This document shows positions 16,228 to 24,063 of a stretch of 45,071 nt of DNA, piece after piece (within the stretch, counting starts at the first letter, position 1; the number at the start of each line of letters is the position of its first letter). Origin of the DNA: an uncultured Ruminococcus sp. (GTDB lineage: Bacteria > Bacillota > Clostridia > Oscillospirales > Acutalibacteraceae); contig CAJUGO010000016.1 of the NCBI GenBank assembly GCA_910585865.1, forward strand, positions 1 to 45,071. Reading direction: 5' to 3'. The translations under genes were made by a program, and so were the position numbers. A model generated the notes under the pieces. That model was given only the letters and a program-made list of their open reading frames with translations. It searched no databases and was not told the DNA's origin.

Positions 16228-17343
16228 TTAGGGCTTAGTTGTGTTTTCCTGAATTTCCTTTTTTATTTCATCTTCGGCTTTTTTGCCCTTGGTAAAGTAA
16301 GAGAAAGGAGCAGAGATAATAATCGCACCGTAATAGGTAATAAATCTCCACAGCAAAATAGCAGGTTTTATTTTGTTAATATTTGCAATAATGAAAAATT
16401 GACCAAAGTACAGTGTAAATGCAAGTTCTGCACCGCCGGATGCGCCGGGGAGAGGAACAAGATTAGAAGTGAACAGTACAAAAGATTGAATACAAATCAT
16501 ATCAAACAGCGTTGCGGGAGTTTGTCCGTTTGCCGCTGCAACTGCCGGCATATCAAATGATATGTAAATAAAATACGGTATAGACAGTATTGCAAGAACC
16601 TGTAAAAATACAAGAATGTAGGTGGCAATAAGTACTTTAATATTAGAAAATAATGCTTTGTTGCCCTGATGAAACATATTAACCTCTGTATAGAGACGTT
16701 CCATTTTGTTTTCGGGATTTTTAACAAATTTAAGTTTTTTCATTATCCTATATACTAATCTCATAAGAGCATCAGTTATCTTACTGCTGAAAGAAATTAC
16801 AAGAAATAATGCGGTCATAATAAGCTGAACGGCAAATCCAAAGATTATAAACAGGGTTGACCATATACTGGTAAAGGCATCCTGAAAGTAATTAAACCTG
16901 AAAATGACAGCAAAAATACTGACAGCAGTCATAACAATCTGATAGACAATGAACTTTTGCGTCATGCATGCTGATCCAAACCCAACCCCGATTTTCATTT
17001 TTGACATGAGGTATAGCTGCATTGGTTGACCGCCTGTATTAGATGGAGTTACCGCACCGAAGAATACTCCTACAAGCGCGACTTTTAGTGCGTCGATAAA
17101 TCTAAAGGATTTATATTGTGTGCGTACAAATACCATAGTAACGATTGTATCTATCACTATATTAATATCGTACACTGCTAAAGCGGCAAGTATCCACCAC
17201 ATATTGCAGCTTCCCGGAGTGGAAAGCAAGTCGATCATTCCGTTTTCGGAAACAAAAAAGTAAATTATTAAATAGATTGAAATAGCTACGACGGCAAGGT
17301 TAAATATTATTTTGCCGTTTAATCTGAATTTTTTATTCTTCAA
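16228..17343 (-). CDS. Flippase-like integral membrane protein (UPF0104/MprF N-terminal family)
   Basis: This 371-residue protein uses a TTG start behind GGGAGAAG. It has about eight hydrophobic segments. Family-type motifs are visible: TPSNTGGQPMQLYLM near residue 100 and the LVPLPGASGGAELAF loop near 295-310. These belong to the lysylphosphatidylglycerol-synthase transmembrane region family (PF03706), whose members move or help modify membrane lipids. The catalytic aminoacyl-transfer domain of full MprF is absent, so it is at most the flippase half. The downstream hydrolase gene may act in the same envelope process. Confidence 0.85.
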   Translation of the reverse strand: MKNKKFRLNGKIIFNLAVVAISIYLIIYFFVSENGMIDLLSTPGSCNMWWILAALAVYDINIVIDTIVTMVFVRTQYKSFRFIDALKVALVGVFFGAVTPSNTGGQPMQLYLMSKMKIGVGFGSACMTQKFIVYQIVMTAVSIFAVIFRFNYFQDAFTSIWSTLFIIFGFAVQLIMTALFLVISFSSKITDALMRLVYRIMKKLKFVKNPENKMERLYTEVNMFHQGNKALFSNIKVLIATYILVFLQVLAILSIPYFIYISFDMPAVAAANGQTPATLFDMICIQSFVLFTSNLVPLPGASGGAELAFTLYFGQFFIIANINKIKPAILLWRFITYYGAIIISAPFSYFTKGKKAEDEIKKEIQENTTKP

Positions 17344-17821
17344 AATTATCTTCTCCCAAAGGTTACAATTTGATAAACATAATTAAATAATACCTATTTT
17401 ATAAAATAATTGCAACAACAAAATTGTAATAAATTGTATTTGAGAAAAATATATAACTGCACTATATTGCCGATTCACGTAAATAAATTAATTTTCGGCT
17501 TGTTTTGAGTAAATTCGTATGATAAAATAATTTTATTAATTATTTGAATCGGTATAAGTAAATAGAAAAGGGAAATCTTTTTTCCTGAGTTAATATTCAT
17601 CGAAGGCGTATCAGGAGTAGGCAAATCAACAATATACGGAGTTCTCTAAGTACAATAGCAGGTTTTTACGGAATGTGTTTTTCATTCTCAAACGCCGAGG
17701 GCTTTTGACTTGCTGAAAGAATATTTAATAAGGCAAATTTCTCTTGTTTTGGTTCATAGGGACAAAAACAGGGGTTCAGAGGGGAACTAAGATAATTCAT
17801 AATTTGCAAAGAGGTGTTATT
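17344..17821. other. Intergenic region with a P-loop kinase remnant
   Basis: Between the divergent flippase and kinase-like genes, plus-strand bases 17581-17649 encode FFPELIFIEGVSGVGKST followed by IYGVL and a stop. This is a Walker A motif in a strand-loop-helix setting, as in nucleotide kinases. There is no start codon and the frame is closed on both sides, so it is a decayed fragment. The AT-rich bases 17344-17570 probably carry the flippase promoter, but I see no confident hexamer pair. Confidence 0.5.
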
Positions 17822-18355
17822 ATGGAGATACTAACCTTAAACAATAATCACTATTCAGTTATTAAACTGCTCGGTAAAGGAAAGGGCGGATATTCATATC
17901 TTGTGACTGACGGAGGGAGACAATATGTTCTTAAGCAGATTCATCACGAACCGTGCAGTTATTATCAGTTTGGGAATAAAATTGAAGCAGAAATTCACGA
18001 TTATAAACTCATTAGGGACGCTGGAATAAATATACCTGAGATGCTTGACATTGATATAGAAAATGAACGCATACTTAAGGAATACATAGATGGTCCTACT
18101 GCATACAGTTTAGTGCTTGAAGATAAGATGAAGCCCGAATATATTGATCAAATTAGGAATATGTGCAGCCTTTTATATCCTAAAGGCCTTAATATAGATT
18201 ATTTTCCTACTAATTTTATTCTAAGCAAAAATATATTATGGTATATTGACTATGAATGCAATAATTATATGGAGCAGTGGAATTTTGAGAACTGGGGAAT
18301 AAAATACTGGAGCAAAACGAAAGAGTTTTGTGAATATGTTAAAAATAACGGTTGA
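17822..18355 (+). CDS. Small protein-kinase-fold protein
   Basis: The ATG at 17822 behind AGAGGTG gives 177 residues. Kinase-fold marks are a glycine-rich loop LGKGKGGYSYLV, a lysine in YVLKQI, a Glu in the following helix (EAEIHDYKL), and a hinge segment KEYIDGP. A catalytic-loop-like LNIDYFPTNFIL carries Asp and Asn, and a metal-binding Asp sits in WYIDYECN. The HRD and DFG motifs are not canonical and the C-lobe is very short, as in RIO/Kdo-type or aminoglycoside-kinase-like small kinases. It could be an active atypical kinase or a pseudokinase. The next gene begins 17 bases downstream and is probably cotranscribed. Confidence 0.7.
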   Translation: MEILTLNNNHYSVIKLLGKGKGGYSYLVTDGGRQYVLKQIHHEPCSYYQFGNKIEAEIHDYKLIRDAGINIPEMLDIDIENERILKEYIDGPTAYSLVLEDKMKPEYIDQIRNMCSLLYPKGLNIDYFPTNFILSKNILWYIDYECNNYMEQWNFENWGIKYWSKTKEFCEYVKNNG

Positions 18356-18372
18356 TTAGGAGTAAATATATA

Positions 18373-18819
18373 ATGGGATTTTTTGATGTTGTAAACATTT
18401 ATGGTTTTTTATTTGCTGTCATTTTGCTTATTCCTGATATTATATTTGCAAAAACTCACAGAATTGACCGAAGTATATTTAACAACAGAGCGATGTTGTA
18501 TATTGAACGTATCGGAAAATATTGCAGTTTATTTCTTATGGGAATAAACATCGGTATACTTGAAGAAGGATTTACTGCTCCTGTAATGAAAATATTTTGG
18601 CTTGCAGCAGTCAGCATAATGACAGTAATATGTATAGTTCTTTGGATTTTCTGTTTTAAAAGAGAAACTAAATTAATTGCTTATTGTATTACAGTGATTA
18701 CAGCATTGATTTTTATGCTGAGCGGACTCCTTCAGGTGAAAACACTATTACTGACATTTGGATTTGTTTATCTTATCGGTCAGCTTTATGTTACAAAAAA
18801 ATATATGGAAACAAAATAA
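18373..18819 (+). CDS. Hypothetical membrane protein
   Basis: The start at ATG 18373 follows AGGAG directly after the kinase-like gene, giving 148 residues. There are four to five hydrophobic segments (roughly 5-24, 50-66, 73-97 and 105-140) and a lysine-rich end. I recognise no family. The tight spacing to the kinase-like gene suggests a joint transcript. Confidence 0.7.
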   Translation: MGFFDVVNIYGFLFAVILLIPDIIFAKTHRIDRSIFNNRAMLYIERIGKYCSLFLMGINIGILEEGFTAPVMKIFWLAAVSIMTVICIVLWIFCFKRETKLIAYCITVITALIFMLSGLLQVKTLLLTFGFVYLIGQLYVTKKYMETK

Positions 18820-18870
18820 CTGCGAATAAGCAATTTACTGCTTTTTGTCAGAATTCAGCGGAGGCTTTTT

Positions 18871-19269
18871 ATGAATGTAATTTTACTTTTGAAGCATAAA
18901 GATACGGTAAAGTATGTGTATGAAAATAACACATTACGACAAGGTCTTGAAAAGATGAGAGCACACGGATATACAGCCATTCCTGTTATTTCCGAAGATG
19001 GAAAATATAAGGGTACAGTAAGTGAAGGTGACTTTTTGTGGCACATCATTGATAAAGCAAAGTCCGGCGGTATAAAAGAACAGGAGACTGCTTTTGTGCA
19101 TGATATTATGCGTAAGGATTTTAATCCTGCAGTGAAAATAGATGTTGAAATGGATGAATTGCTGAACAGAGCAATGAGTCAGAACTTTATTCCTGTGACT
19201 GATGACAGAGGCACTTTTATCGGAATTGTAACACGTCAGGATATAATAAAGTACTTTGTAAGCAGATAA
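18871..19269 (+). CDS. CBS-domain-pair protein
   Basis: This 132-residue protein starts at an ATG after GGAGG. It consists of two CBS motifs only. The first is around residues 10-65 (VYENNTLRQGLEKMRAHGYT, then AIPVI, then GTVSEGDFL). The second is around 75-130 (DIMRKDF, AMSQNFIPVTDDRG, GIVTRQDII). Stand-alone CBS pairs bind adenine nucleotides and usually sense energy state. No effector domain is attached and no obvious partner is adjacent, so the target is open. A strong terminator follows. Confidence 0.9.
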   Translation: MNVILLLKHKDTVKYVYENNTLRQGLEKMRAHGYTAIPVISEDGKYKGTVSEGDFLWHIIDKAKSGGIKEQETAFVHDIMRKDFNPAVKIDVEMDELLNRAMSQNFIPVTDDRGTFIGIVTRQDIIKYFVSR

Positions 19270-19359
19270 TTATAAGACGCAGCATGGTGAGGTGTTAAGT
19301 ATGTGCAGATAGCCTGATATTTGCACGGCCATTGTCATATATTTTAAAAAGTAAAAAAT

Positions 19360-19389
19360 AAGACTCCGAATTTTGTAAATCGGAGTCTT
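19360..19389. terminator. Bidirectional intrinsic terminator
   Basis: A 10-bp perfect stem (19360-19369 with 19380-19389) carries a T-rich tract on the plus strand and a complementary A-rich flank. It serves both the CBS gene and the convergent minus-strand gene ending at 19393. The 90 bases between 19270 and 19360 hold nothing else recognisable. Confidence 0.85.
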
Positions 19390-19392
19390 ATT

Positions 19393-19590
19393 TTATTTTT
19401 TCTTATAATACATAAGGCAGTGGCAGTAACCTTCAAAATCAGGATCGGCAATTTTGTTTTTAAAGTCCTCACACATACATTTTGTACTTTCACTTCGTAC
19501 AAGCATGCAGGGACAATAGCCTCCTGTTTGTTTAAGTCCCTTTCTTACTGCATTTACAACTTCTTTGTTTTCGTTAAGTAAAATTTTCAC
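19393..19590 (-). CDS. Ferredoxin-thioredoxin-reductase catalytic-chain-like protein
   Basis: This 65-residue protein has six cysteines in three CxC pairs: YCPC (C26, C28), CMC (C38, C40) and YCHC (C56, C58). The CPC...CxC...CHC order and the GGYCPC and EGYCHC contexts match the catalytic beta chain of ferredoxin:thioredoxin reductase, where four cysteines hold a 4Fe-4S cluster and two form the redox disulfide. It is shorter than plant or archaeal chains and the spacing between the first two pairs is reduced. The thioredoxin gene lies four bases upstream on the same strand, so the two are almost certainly cotranscribed. It probably passes electrons from ferredoxin to that thioredoxin. Confidence 0.8.
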   Translation of the reverse strand: MKILLNENKEVVNAVRKGLKQTGGYCPCMLVRSESTKCMCEDFKNKIADPDFEGYCHCLMYYKKK

Positions 19591-19594
19591 GTTT

Positions 19595-19915
19595 TCACCT
19601 TATTTTATTAATCAAATCCTGTAATGCTTGCTTTGAATTATATCCAATAAGTTTTTGTATACATTCCCCTTTTTTAAATATCATTATGGCAGGGATTGCA
19701 TTTATACCATACACAGCGGCAAGCTGCGGGTTTTCATCGACATTTATTTTGTAAAAGTAAAAATCAGTATTTTCTTCTGAAAGCTCTTTTAAAATTGGCG
19801 TCAGCATTTTGCACGGAGCACACCATTCGGCAAAAAAGTCAATAACAACCGGTTTTTCTGATTTTAATACCTTTACAGCAAAATCCTCTTCATATATTTT
19901 AATAATAGCAATCAC
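19595..19915 (-). CDS. Thioredoxin
   Basis: This 106-residue protein has the full thioredoxin fold and active site WCAPC (C32, C35) in FFAEWCAPCKM, a cis-proline in INAIPAIMIF and the central KINVDENP strand. The start is probably the GTG at 19915, although its AGGAAG ribosome site is unusually close. A rare ATT three bases on would be better spaced but is less likely. It is cotranscribed with the ferredoxin-thioredoxin-reductase-like gene, which suggests ferredoxin rather than NADPH as its electron source. Confidence 0.92.
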   Translation of the reverse strand: MIAIIKIYEEDFAVKVLKSEKPVVIDFFAEWCAPCKMLTPILKELSEENTDFYFYKINVDENPQLAAVYGINAIPAIMIFKKGECIQKLIGYNSKQALQDLINKIR

Positions 19916-20371
19916 CTTCCTGTTGCAGAATATATAATATTTACAGAATAAACGGCAAACGCCGATGCCATTTTAAAAATAACTTATTTTTGTCAAAATC
20001 AAAAATGTTAATTCGCAAACCTTTAATAGACGGTTTTGAAAAAAGCGTCTTATTGTAGGAAAAGGTCTTTTGTCATGGTGTTTAAAAGCTTTTAATCCCA
20101 ATTATTAAAAATTGTTATTCTGTCTGATAATTTTCATATTTTTAAATTGTTTAGCAAATATTATAATAAAGTGCTTATTGTCTGTAAGAAAATTATAACA
20201 TATTACACACAAATTTCAATAGTTTATGATAATTTTTTACAAATACTTAAAAGTTATACTTTTTTGAGAACAATTATGGCGTTATAATGAAACTGTATTC
20301 TGTTTATGCAAAGCAATAAATAGCTTTTCGGATGTTAAATTTATAACTACGGAAATTATATATATTAAAAT
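19916..20371. other. Long AT-rich intergenic region upstream of the thioredoxin gene
   Basis: No open frame of interest is seen. On the minus strand TTGACA (19991-19996) and TAAAAT (19970-19975) are separated by 15 bases and could be a promoter with a suboptimal spacer. A small palindrome, CGGCAAACGCCG, lies at 19953-19964 between that site and the thioredoxin start. The rest shows nothing I can name. Confidence 0.35.
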
Positions 20372-20405
20372 AATACGAGATAACCATTAAAGATTATCTC
20401 GTGTT
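20372..20405. terminator. Intrinsic terminator of the acyl operon
   Basis: A 12-bp stem with one T-G wobble (20372-20383 with 20394-20405) encloses a 10-base loop. T-rich sequence lies on both outer sides. It probably ends the minus-strand operon whose last gene stops at 20497; the 91 bases in between hold nothing recognisable. Confidence 0.65.
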
Positions 20406-20496
20406 ATTTTTACCTGTTCAATTTTTTGCAATAATATTGTTAACTTGTAAGAGACAGCGTAGATCTCTAACAAAAGTTTTACGTTTTGTTTTGATG

Positions 20497-20919
20497 TTAA
20501 CTGCTTTGTATATTGTTTTTAAGTTTTTGAAAATATTCGGGAAAGGTATGTTTGATACTGACAGGTTTAAACTCACTATTGGTAAAGCAGTGAGTTGTAT
20601 GACCTGTAGCGGCAATTTCATTGTTTTTACAGAGGACAATGTTATATTCAAAAACCATTCTTGAACCTGTAAAGGTCACGAGCTTTACTGAAATGATAAA
20701 ATCATCAGAAAATTTTATGGGTTTTTTATATCTTGCGTAAGCGTCGACATTAGGAATAAACAGCCCCTTGTTTTCCATTTCCATAATATCGCAGCCAATA
20801 TTATGCATAAACCTTATACGGGCATCTTCAAAATACCTGATATAATTAGAATGATGAACAATACCCATTTGGTCAGTTTCATAATATGAGGCTCGTCTTG
20901 TGTATACTTCTTTATCCAT
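20497..20919 (-). CDS. Hotdog-fold acyl-CoA/acyl-ACP thioesterase (YbgC/4HBT family)
   Basis: This 140-residue protein carries the 4-hydroxybenzoyl-CoA-thioesterase signature YYETDQMGIVHHSNYIRYFE with catalytic-type D16, then the KPIKFSDDF strand and a terminal ATGHTTHCF strand. Members hydrolyse acyl thioesters. It is the last gene of the operon ketosynthase-ligase-thioesterase, 25 bases after the ligase, and would release or edit the acyl product made or activated by its partners. It is cytoplasmic with no signal. The acyl specificity cannot be read from the sequence. Confidence 0.88.
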   Translation of the reverse strand: MDKEVYTRRASYYETDQMGIVHHSNYIRYFEDARIRFMHNIGCDIMEMENKGLFIPNVDAYARYKKPIKFSDDFIISVKLVTFTGSRMVFEYNIVLCKNNEIAATGHTTHCFTNSEFKPVSIKHTFPEYFQKLKNNIQSS

Positions 20920-20944
20920 ATTTAAAATTTAAGTACCTTTCTCG

Positions 20945-22606
20945 TTATTTTTTTAATAACAAACCGTTTTTCAGGTCTTTTGCTGCCATCTGTTTTATTT
21001 TATAATGCTGTTTTTTTCCTGTTGCAGTGTGCGGAAGTTCATTGACAAAACGATAGTATCTGGGTGCCTGATATTTTGAAATATTAGGCGAGTTATCACA
21101 GTAAGCAATAAGTTCTGTCACAGTGAGGCTGTTATCTTCAGGAATTACATAGGCTGCAACACATTCCCCTCTAGTGGAATCCGGAACTCCGGTGACAATT
21201 GATTCCTTAACTTTTGGGTGGCAATTTAGTACTTCTTCAATTCTTGCAGGATAAATATTCTCACCTTTACTGATAATCATATCATCTTTTCTTCCGGCAA
21301 CAGTGATAAACTGTTTTTCATCCCATGTGCCGATATCACCGGTATACATCCAGCCTTTATAAAATTTTTCCCTTGTTGCAGTCTCATTGTTAATATAACA
21401 ATATGTTGATTTTGCAGGACATTTTATAATGATTTCTCCTTCAGTTATGTTGTCTGTTGCAACAACATCGTCAGGTTCTGCCTTTTTGTCTTCATATACA
21501 TTTACAATTCTTACCTCATCATCTGTACAGGAACGTCCTGCCGTTCCGGACATATCGGGAAGATCAAAAGGCCGTAAAAATGTATTCCAAAATGATTCTG
21601 TTGTTCCGTAGCCGTTAAATATATTTTTGGTAAGCAGCTTTTGGAATCGTATGCAGGCGGCTTTTTCAAGAGGACTTCCCATTGTTACAATCCCTTTAAG
21701 AGTGGACAGATCCCGCGGCTTTTTTTCTTGTCGGCTCGCGAGCATTTCGAGAATTGATGGTACCCCGGTCATAAACGTTATGCCGTGTTTTTCTACAAAA
21801 TCCATACAGTTTTTGGGGTTAAAAGTTCTGAGTATAATTAGCGTTGCACCGGCATAAAGGGTAGGAGTAGGTCCGCCGGAGTGAAGTCCTCCTCTGTGAA
21901 ACCAAGGTGTCATATTCATTGTAACATCATTTGGCGAAAGGGGAAAATGCATGATTACATCATGTGCAGAAAGTACCTCATTAATGTTGTTAAGCGGAAC
22001 ACCCTTTGGAGTTCCGGTTGTGCCTGAAGTCTGGAGTCTGACAACTTCATCATAAATATGAGGAGAATAATCCTCTGCCGGATTTTCTTCATTTGCATCT
22101 TTAACATAATCTTCATAAAGAATATGATTTCTTGGCACAGATACTTCTTTCCCTGAATTATTCGTATACAGCACAATATCAGGTTTGTGTGCAGAGATTG
22201 ACAAAGCTTTTTCTGCTGTTTGTGCGATATCAATGTCATAGATGTATACTTTTGGTTTATTATGGTTAATAATTTCGGCCGTTTCACCCGGAGAAAGATT
22301 AAAATTCGCAGGATTGGCAATTGCTCCGATTTTTTGAGGAGCAATATACCCAAACAAAAACTGATGTGAGTTATAAAGTTGAAGAAAAACAGTGTCTCCT
22401 TTTTTTACTCCGTCTTTTTTCATAGAGTTTGCAAGCTTGTTTGCATCACAGTTAAGTTCATCATAAGACCATGTTTTTCCGGAAAGCGGATCAATTGCTG
22501 CGGTTTTATCTGCAAAGCGTCTTACATTTCGCATAAATCCGTTAAGCCAGGTGAATTCGCTTTCAAATGTTTTTATGAACATTTCCGAATCATAAGTTAA
22601 GTTCAT
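20945..22606 (-). CDS. AMP-forming acyl-CoA synthetase/ligase
   Basis: This 553-residue ANL-superfamily enzyme has the adenylate P-loop TSGTTGTPKG (193-202), a GYGTTE motif, YTGDIGTWDE, GRKDDMIISKGENIYP and a C-terminal ATGKKQHYK with the catalytic lysine. It should activate a carboxylic acid with ATP and transfer it to CoA or to a carrier protein. It lies 36 bases downstream of the ketosynthase and 25 bases upstream of the thioesterase. No acyl-carrier-protein gene is in the window, so the acceptor is either CoA or the general fatty-acid ACP. Medium- or long-chain fatty acids are the default guess for this subfamily; aryl acids are not excluded. Confidence 0.9.
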   Translation of the reverse strand: MNLTYDSEMFIKTFESEFTWLNGFMRNVRRFADKTAAIDPLSGKTWSYDELNCDANKLANSMKKDGVKKGDTVFLQLYNSHQFLFGYIAPQKIGAIANPANFNLSPGETAEIINHNKPKVYIYDIDIAQTAEKALSISAHKPDIVLYTNNSGKEVSVPRNHILYEDYVKDANEENPAEDYSPHIYDEVVRLQTSGTTGTPKGVPLNNINEVLSAHDVIMHFPLSPNDVTMNMTPWFHRGGLHSGGPTPTLYAGATLIILRTFNPKNCMDFVEKHGITFMTGVPSILEMLASRQEKKPRDLSTLKGIVTMGSPLEKAACIRFQKLLTKNIFNGYGTTESFWNTFLRPFDLPDMSGTAGRSCTDDEVRIVNVYEDKKAEPDDVVATDNITEGEIIIKCPAKSTYCYINNETATREKFYKGWMYTGDIGTWDEKQFITVAGRKDDMIISKGENIYPARIEEVLNCHPKVKESIVTGVPDSTRGECVAAYVIPEDNSLTVTELIAYCDNSPNISKYQAPRYYRFVNELPHTATGKKQHYKIKQMAAKDLKNGLLLKK

Positions 22607-22642
22607 AATATTTTCCCTCTTTTGTTTATAAAATGACAGATA

Positions 22643-23863
22643 TCAGTATTTACCTACAATTATGCTTGAATTCTGTCCGCCAAAGCCGAGCGCATTTGAC
22701 ATGGCGTATTTGATGTCAGCTTTTTTGGCTGTGTTTGCAACAAAATCTATTCCGGCACATTCAGGATCAACCTCATTTAGGTTAATAGTCGGAGGAATGA
22801 TTCCTGTTTCAATAGCTTTTATACATGTAATAGTTTCGGTAATTCCTCCTGCACCCATCATATGACCTGTTGCACCCTTAGTAGAGCTTACATATGGAAG
22901 ATTATTGCCGAATACTTTTTTTATTGATGATGTTTCAACAGTATCGCCTTTGTTGGTAGCGGTGCCATGTGCATTAATATAACCAATATCTTCCGGTTTT
23001 ATACCTGCTTCTGCAATAGCCTGATTCATGCAGGCTATTGCGCCTCGTCCTTCCGGATGCGGTGCGGTAACATGATATGCATCATCAGTGTTGCCGCATC
23101 CTTTGATTTCGGCATAAATTTTTGCACCTCTGGCAAGAGCGTGTTCCTCTGTCTCAAGGACAAGGGCACCTCCGCCTTCACCTATTACAAAACCGTCACG
23201 GCTTATATCAAAAGGTCTGCTGGCTGTTGAGGGTGAATCGTTTCGTCTGGAGAGAGCCTTCGCATTAGCCAGCGAATAGATTACGAGAGGACACAGCACG
23301 GATTCTGCACCTACTGCAAGCATTATATCAGCTTTGCCTGTTTGTATGCACATACAGGCGGTATTTATAGAATCTCCGCCTGATGAGCAGGCAGTACTTA
23401 CCGTAAAGCTGGGGCCTTGTATATTGTAATCAATAGCAATATTTGCTGCGGCAATATTTCCAAGAATTTTCGGGATAAATCTTGGTCCTACTTTTTTGTG
23501 TGAAGCTCCCGAAAGTGCATCCTGAGTAAATGCAATTGTTGCTATACCGCTCATTGCAGTTCCCATTACAATTCCTGTTCTTAAAGGTTCAATTTCAATC
23601 TTACTTTGATTAATTGCCTCTTGAGCGGCAATGTATGCATACTGCATAAAAGGATCGGTTTTTCTGATTAAATCTTTTTCCAAGTAGTCGGACGGATTAA
23701 AGTTTTTAATTTCGCCTGCGATTTGGACAGCAAGATCTGAAGGATCAAAGGTTTTTATAGTATCAATTCCCGATACACCCGATGTGATATTTTTCCAGTA
23801 ACTGTCAACACCTATACCTACGGGTGTTACTGCGCCCATACCTGTAACAACAATTTTTTTCAT
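22643..23863 (-). CDS. Beta-ketoacyl-ACP synthase II (FabF-type)
   Basis: The ATG at 23863 after AAGGAG gives 406 residues beginning MKKIVVTGMGAVTPVG; an in-frame extension to 23914 lacks a ribosome site. The Cys-His-His triad is complete: C159 in STACSSGG, H299 in NAHGTATNKGDT and H334 in GATGHMMGAGG. It condenses acyl-ACP with malonyl-ACP. Housekeeping fabF normally sits with other fab genes. Here it heads a three-gene operon with an acyl ligase and a thioesterase, so it may serve a specialised acyl product. A divergent LysR regulator lies 200 bases away with a shared regulatory region. Confidence 0.92.
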   Translation of the reverse strand: MKKIVVTGMGAVTPVGIGVDSYWKNITSGVSGIDTIKTFDPSDLAVQIAGEIKNFNPSDYLEKDLIRKTDPFMQYAYIAAQEAINQSKIEIEPLRTGIVMGTAMSGIATIAFTQDALSGASHKKVGPRFIPKILGNIAAANIAIDYNIQGPSFTVSTACSSGGDSINTACMCIQTGKADIMLAVGAESVLCPLVIYSLANAKALSRRNDSPSTASRPFDISRDGFVIGEGGGALVLETEEHALARGAKIYAEIKGCGNTDDAYHVTAPHPEGRGAIACMNQAIAEAGIKPEDIGYINAHGTATNKGDTVETSSIKKVFGNNLPYVSSTKGATGHMMGAGGITETITCIKAIETGIIPPTINLNEVDPECAGIDFVANTAKKADIKYAMSNALGFGGQNSSIIVGKY

Positions 23864-23933
23864 AAATTTATTAACTCCTTGAGCATAATACAATTTGTTA
23901 TTTACATTTTGCATACTATTATGCTATACTTGA

Positions 23934-23962
23934 ATTGTACCAAATTATGTAAGAATATTCAA
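23934..23962 (-). promoter_or_regulatory. Sigma-A-type promoter of the acyl operon
   Basis: On the minus strand TTGAAT (23957-23962), a 17-base spacer and TACAAT (23934-23939) are correctly ordered about 70 bases before the ketosynthase start. Half-sites of the TGCATAAT type lie on both sides, for example near 23907-23925 and at 23971, which fits control by the divergent LysR protein. Confidence 0.65.
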
Positions 23963-23970
23963 TAGACTTC

Positions 23971-24021
23971 ATTATGCAAAAATAAGAATTTGAAGCTGAA
24001 AAAAACTGACTTTTGCATAAT
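23971..24021. promoter_or_regulatory. 11-bp inverted repeat, candidate LysR operator
   Basis: ATTATGCAAAA at 23971-23981 and its exact complement TTTTGCATAAT at 24011-24021 are 40 bases apart centre to centre. Related half-sites recur at about 23883 and 23907-23925. They lie in the gap between the LysR gene and the operon it faces. The right arm overlaps the proposed LysR promoter, as expected for autoregulation. Confidence 0.6.
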
Positions 24022-24041
24022 CTGAAAATTATATTTAATAA
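24013..24041 (+). promoter_or_regulatory. Promoter of the LysR gene
   Basis: TTGCAT (24013-24018), a 17-base spacer and TAATAA (24036-24041) lie 23 bases before the LysR ATG. The -35 hexamer is inside the right arm of the inverted repeat. Confidence 0.5.
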
Positions 24042-24063
24042 AAATATTGTAGAGGGTGATAAC

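Noticed and set aside
20401..20664. Plus-strand ORF of 87 codons at the end of the thioesterase gene
   Set aside because: It is antisense to the thioesterase coding sequence and has no ribosome site or family resemblance.
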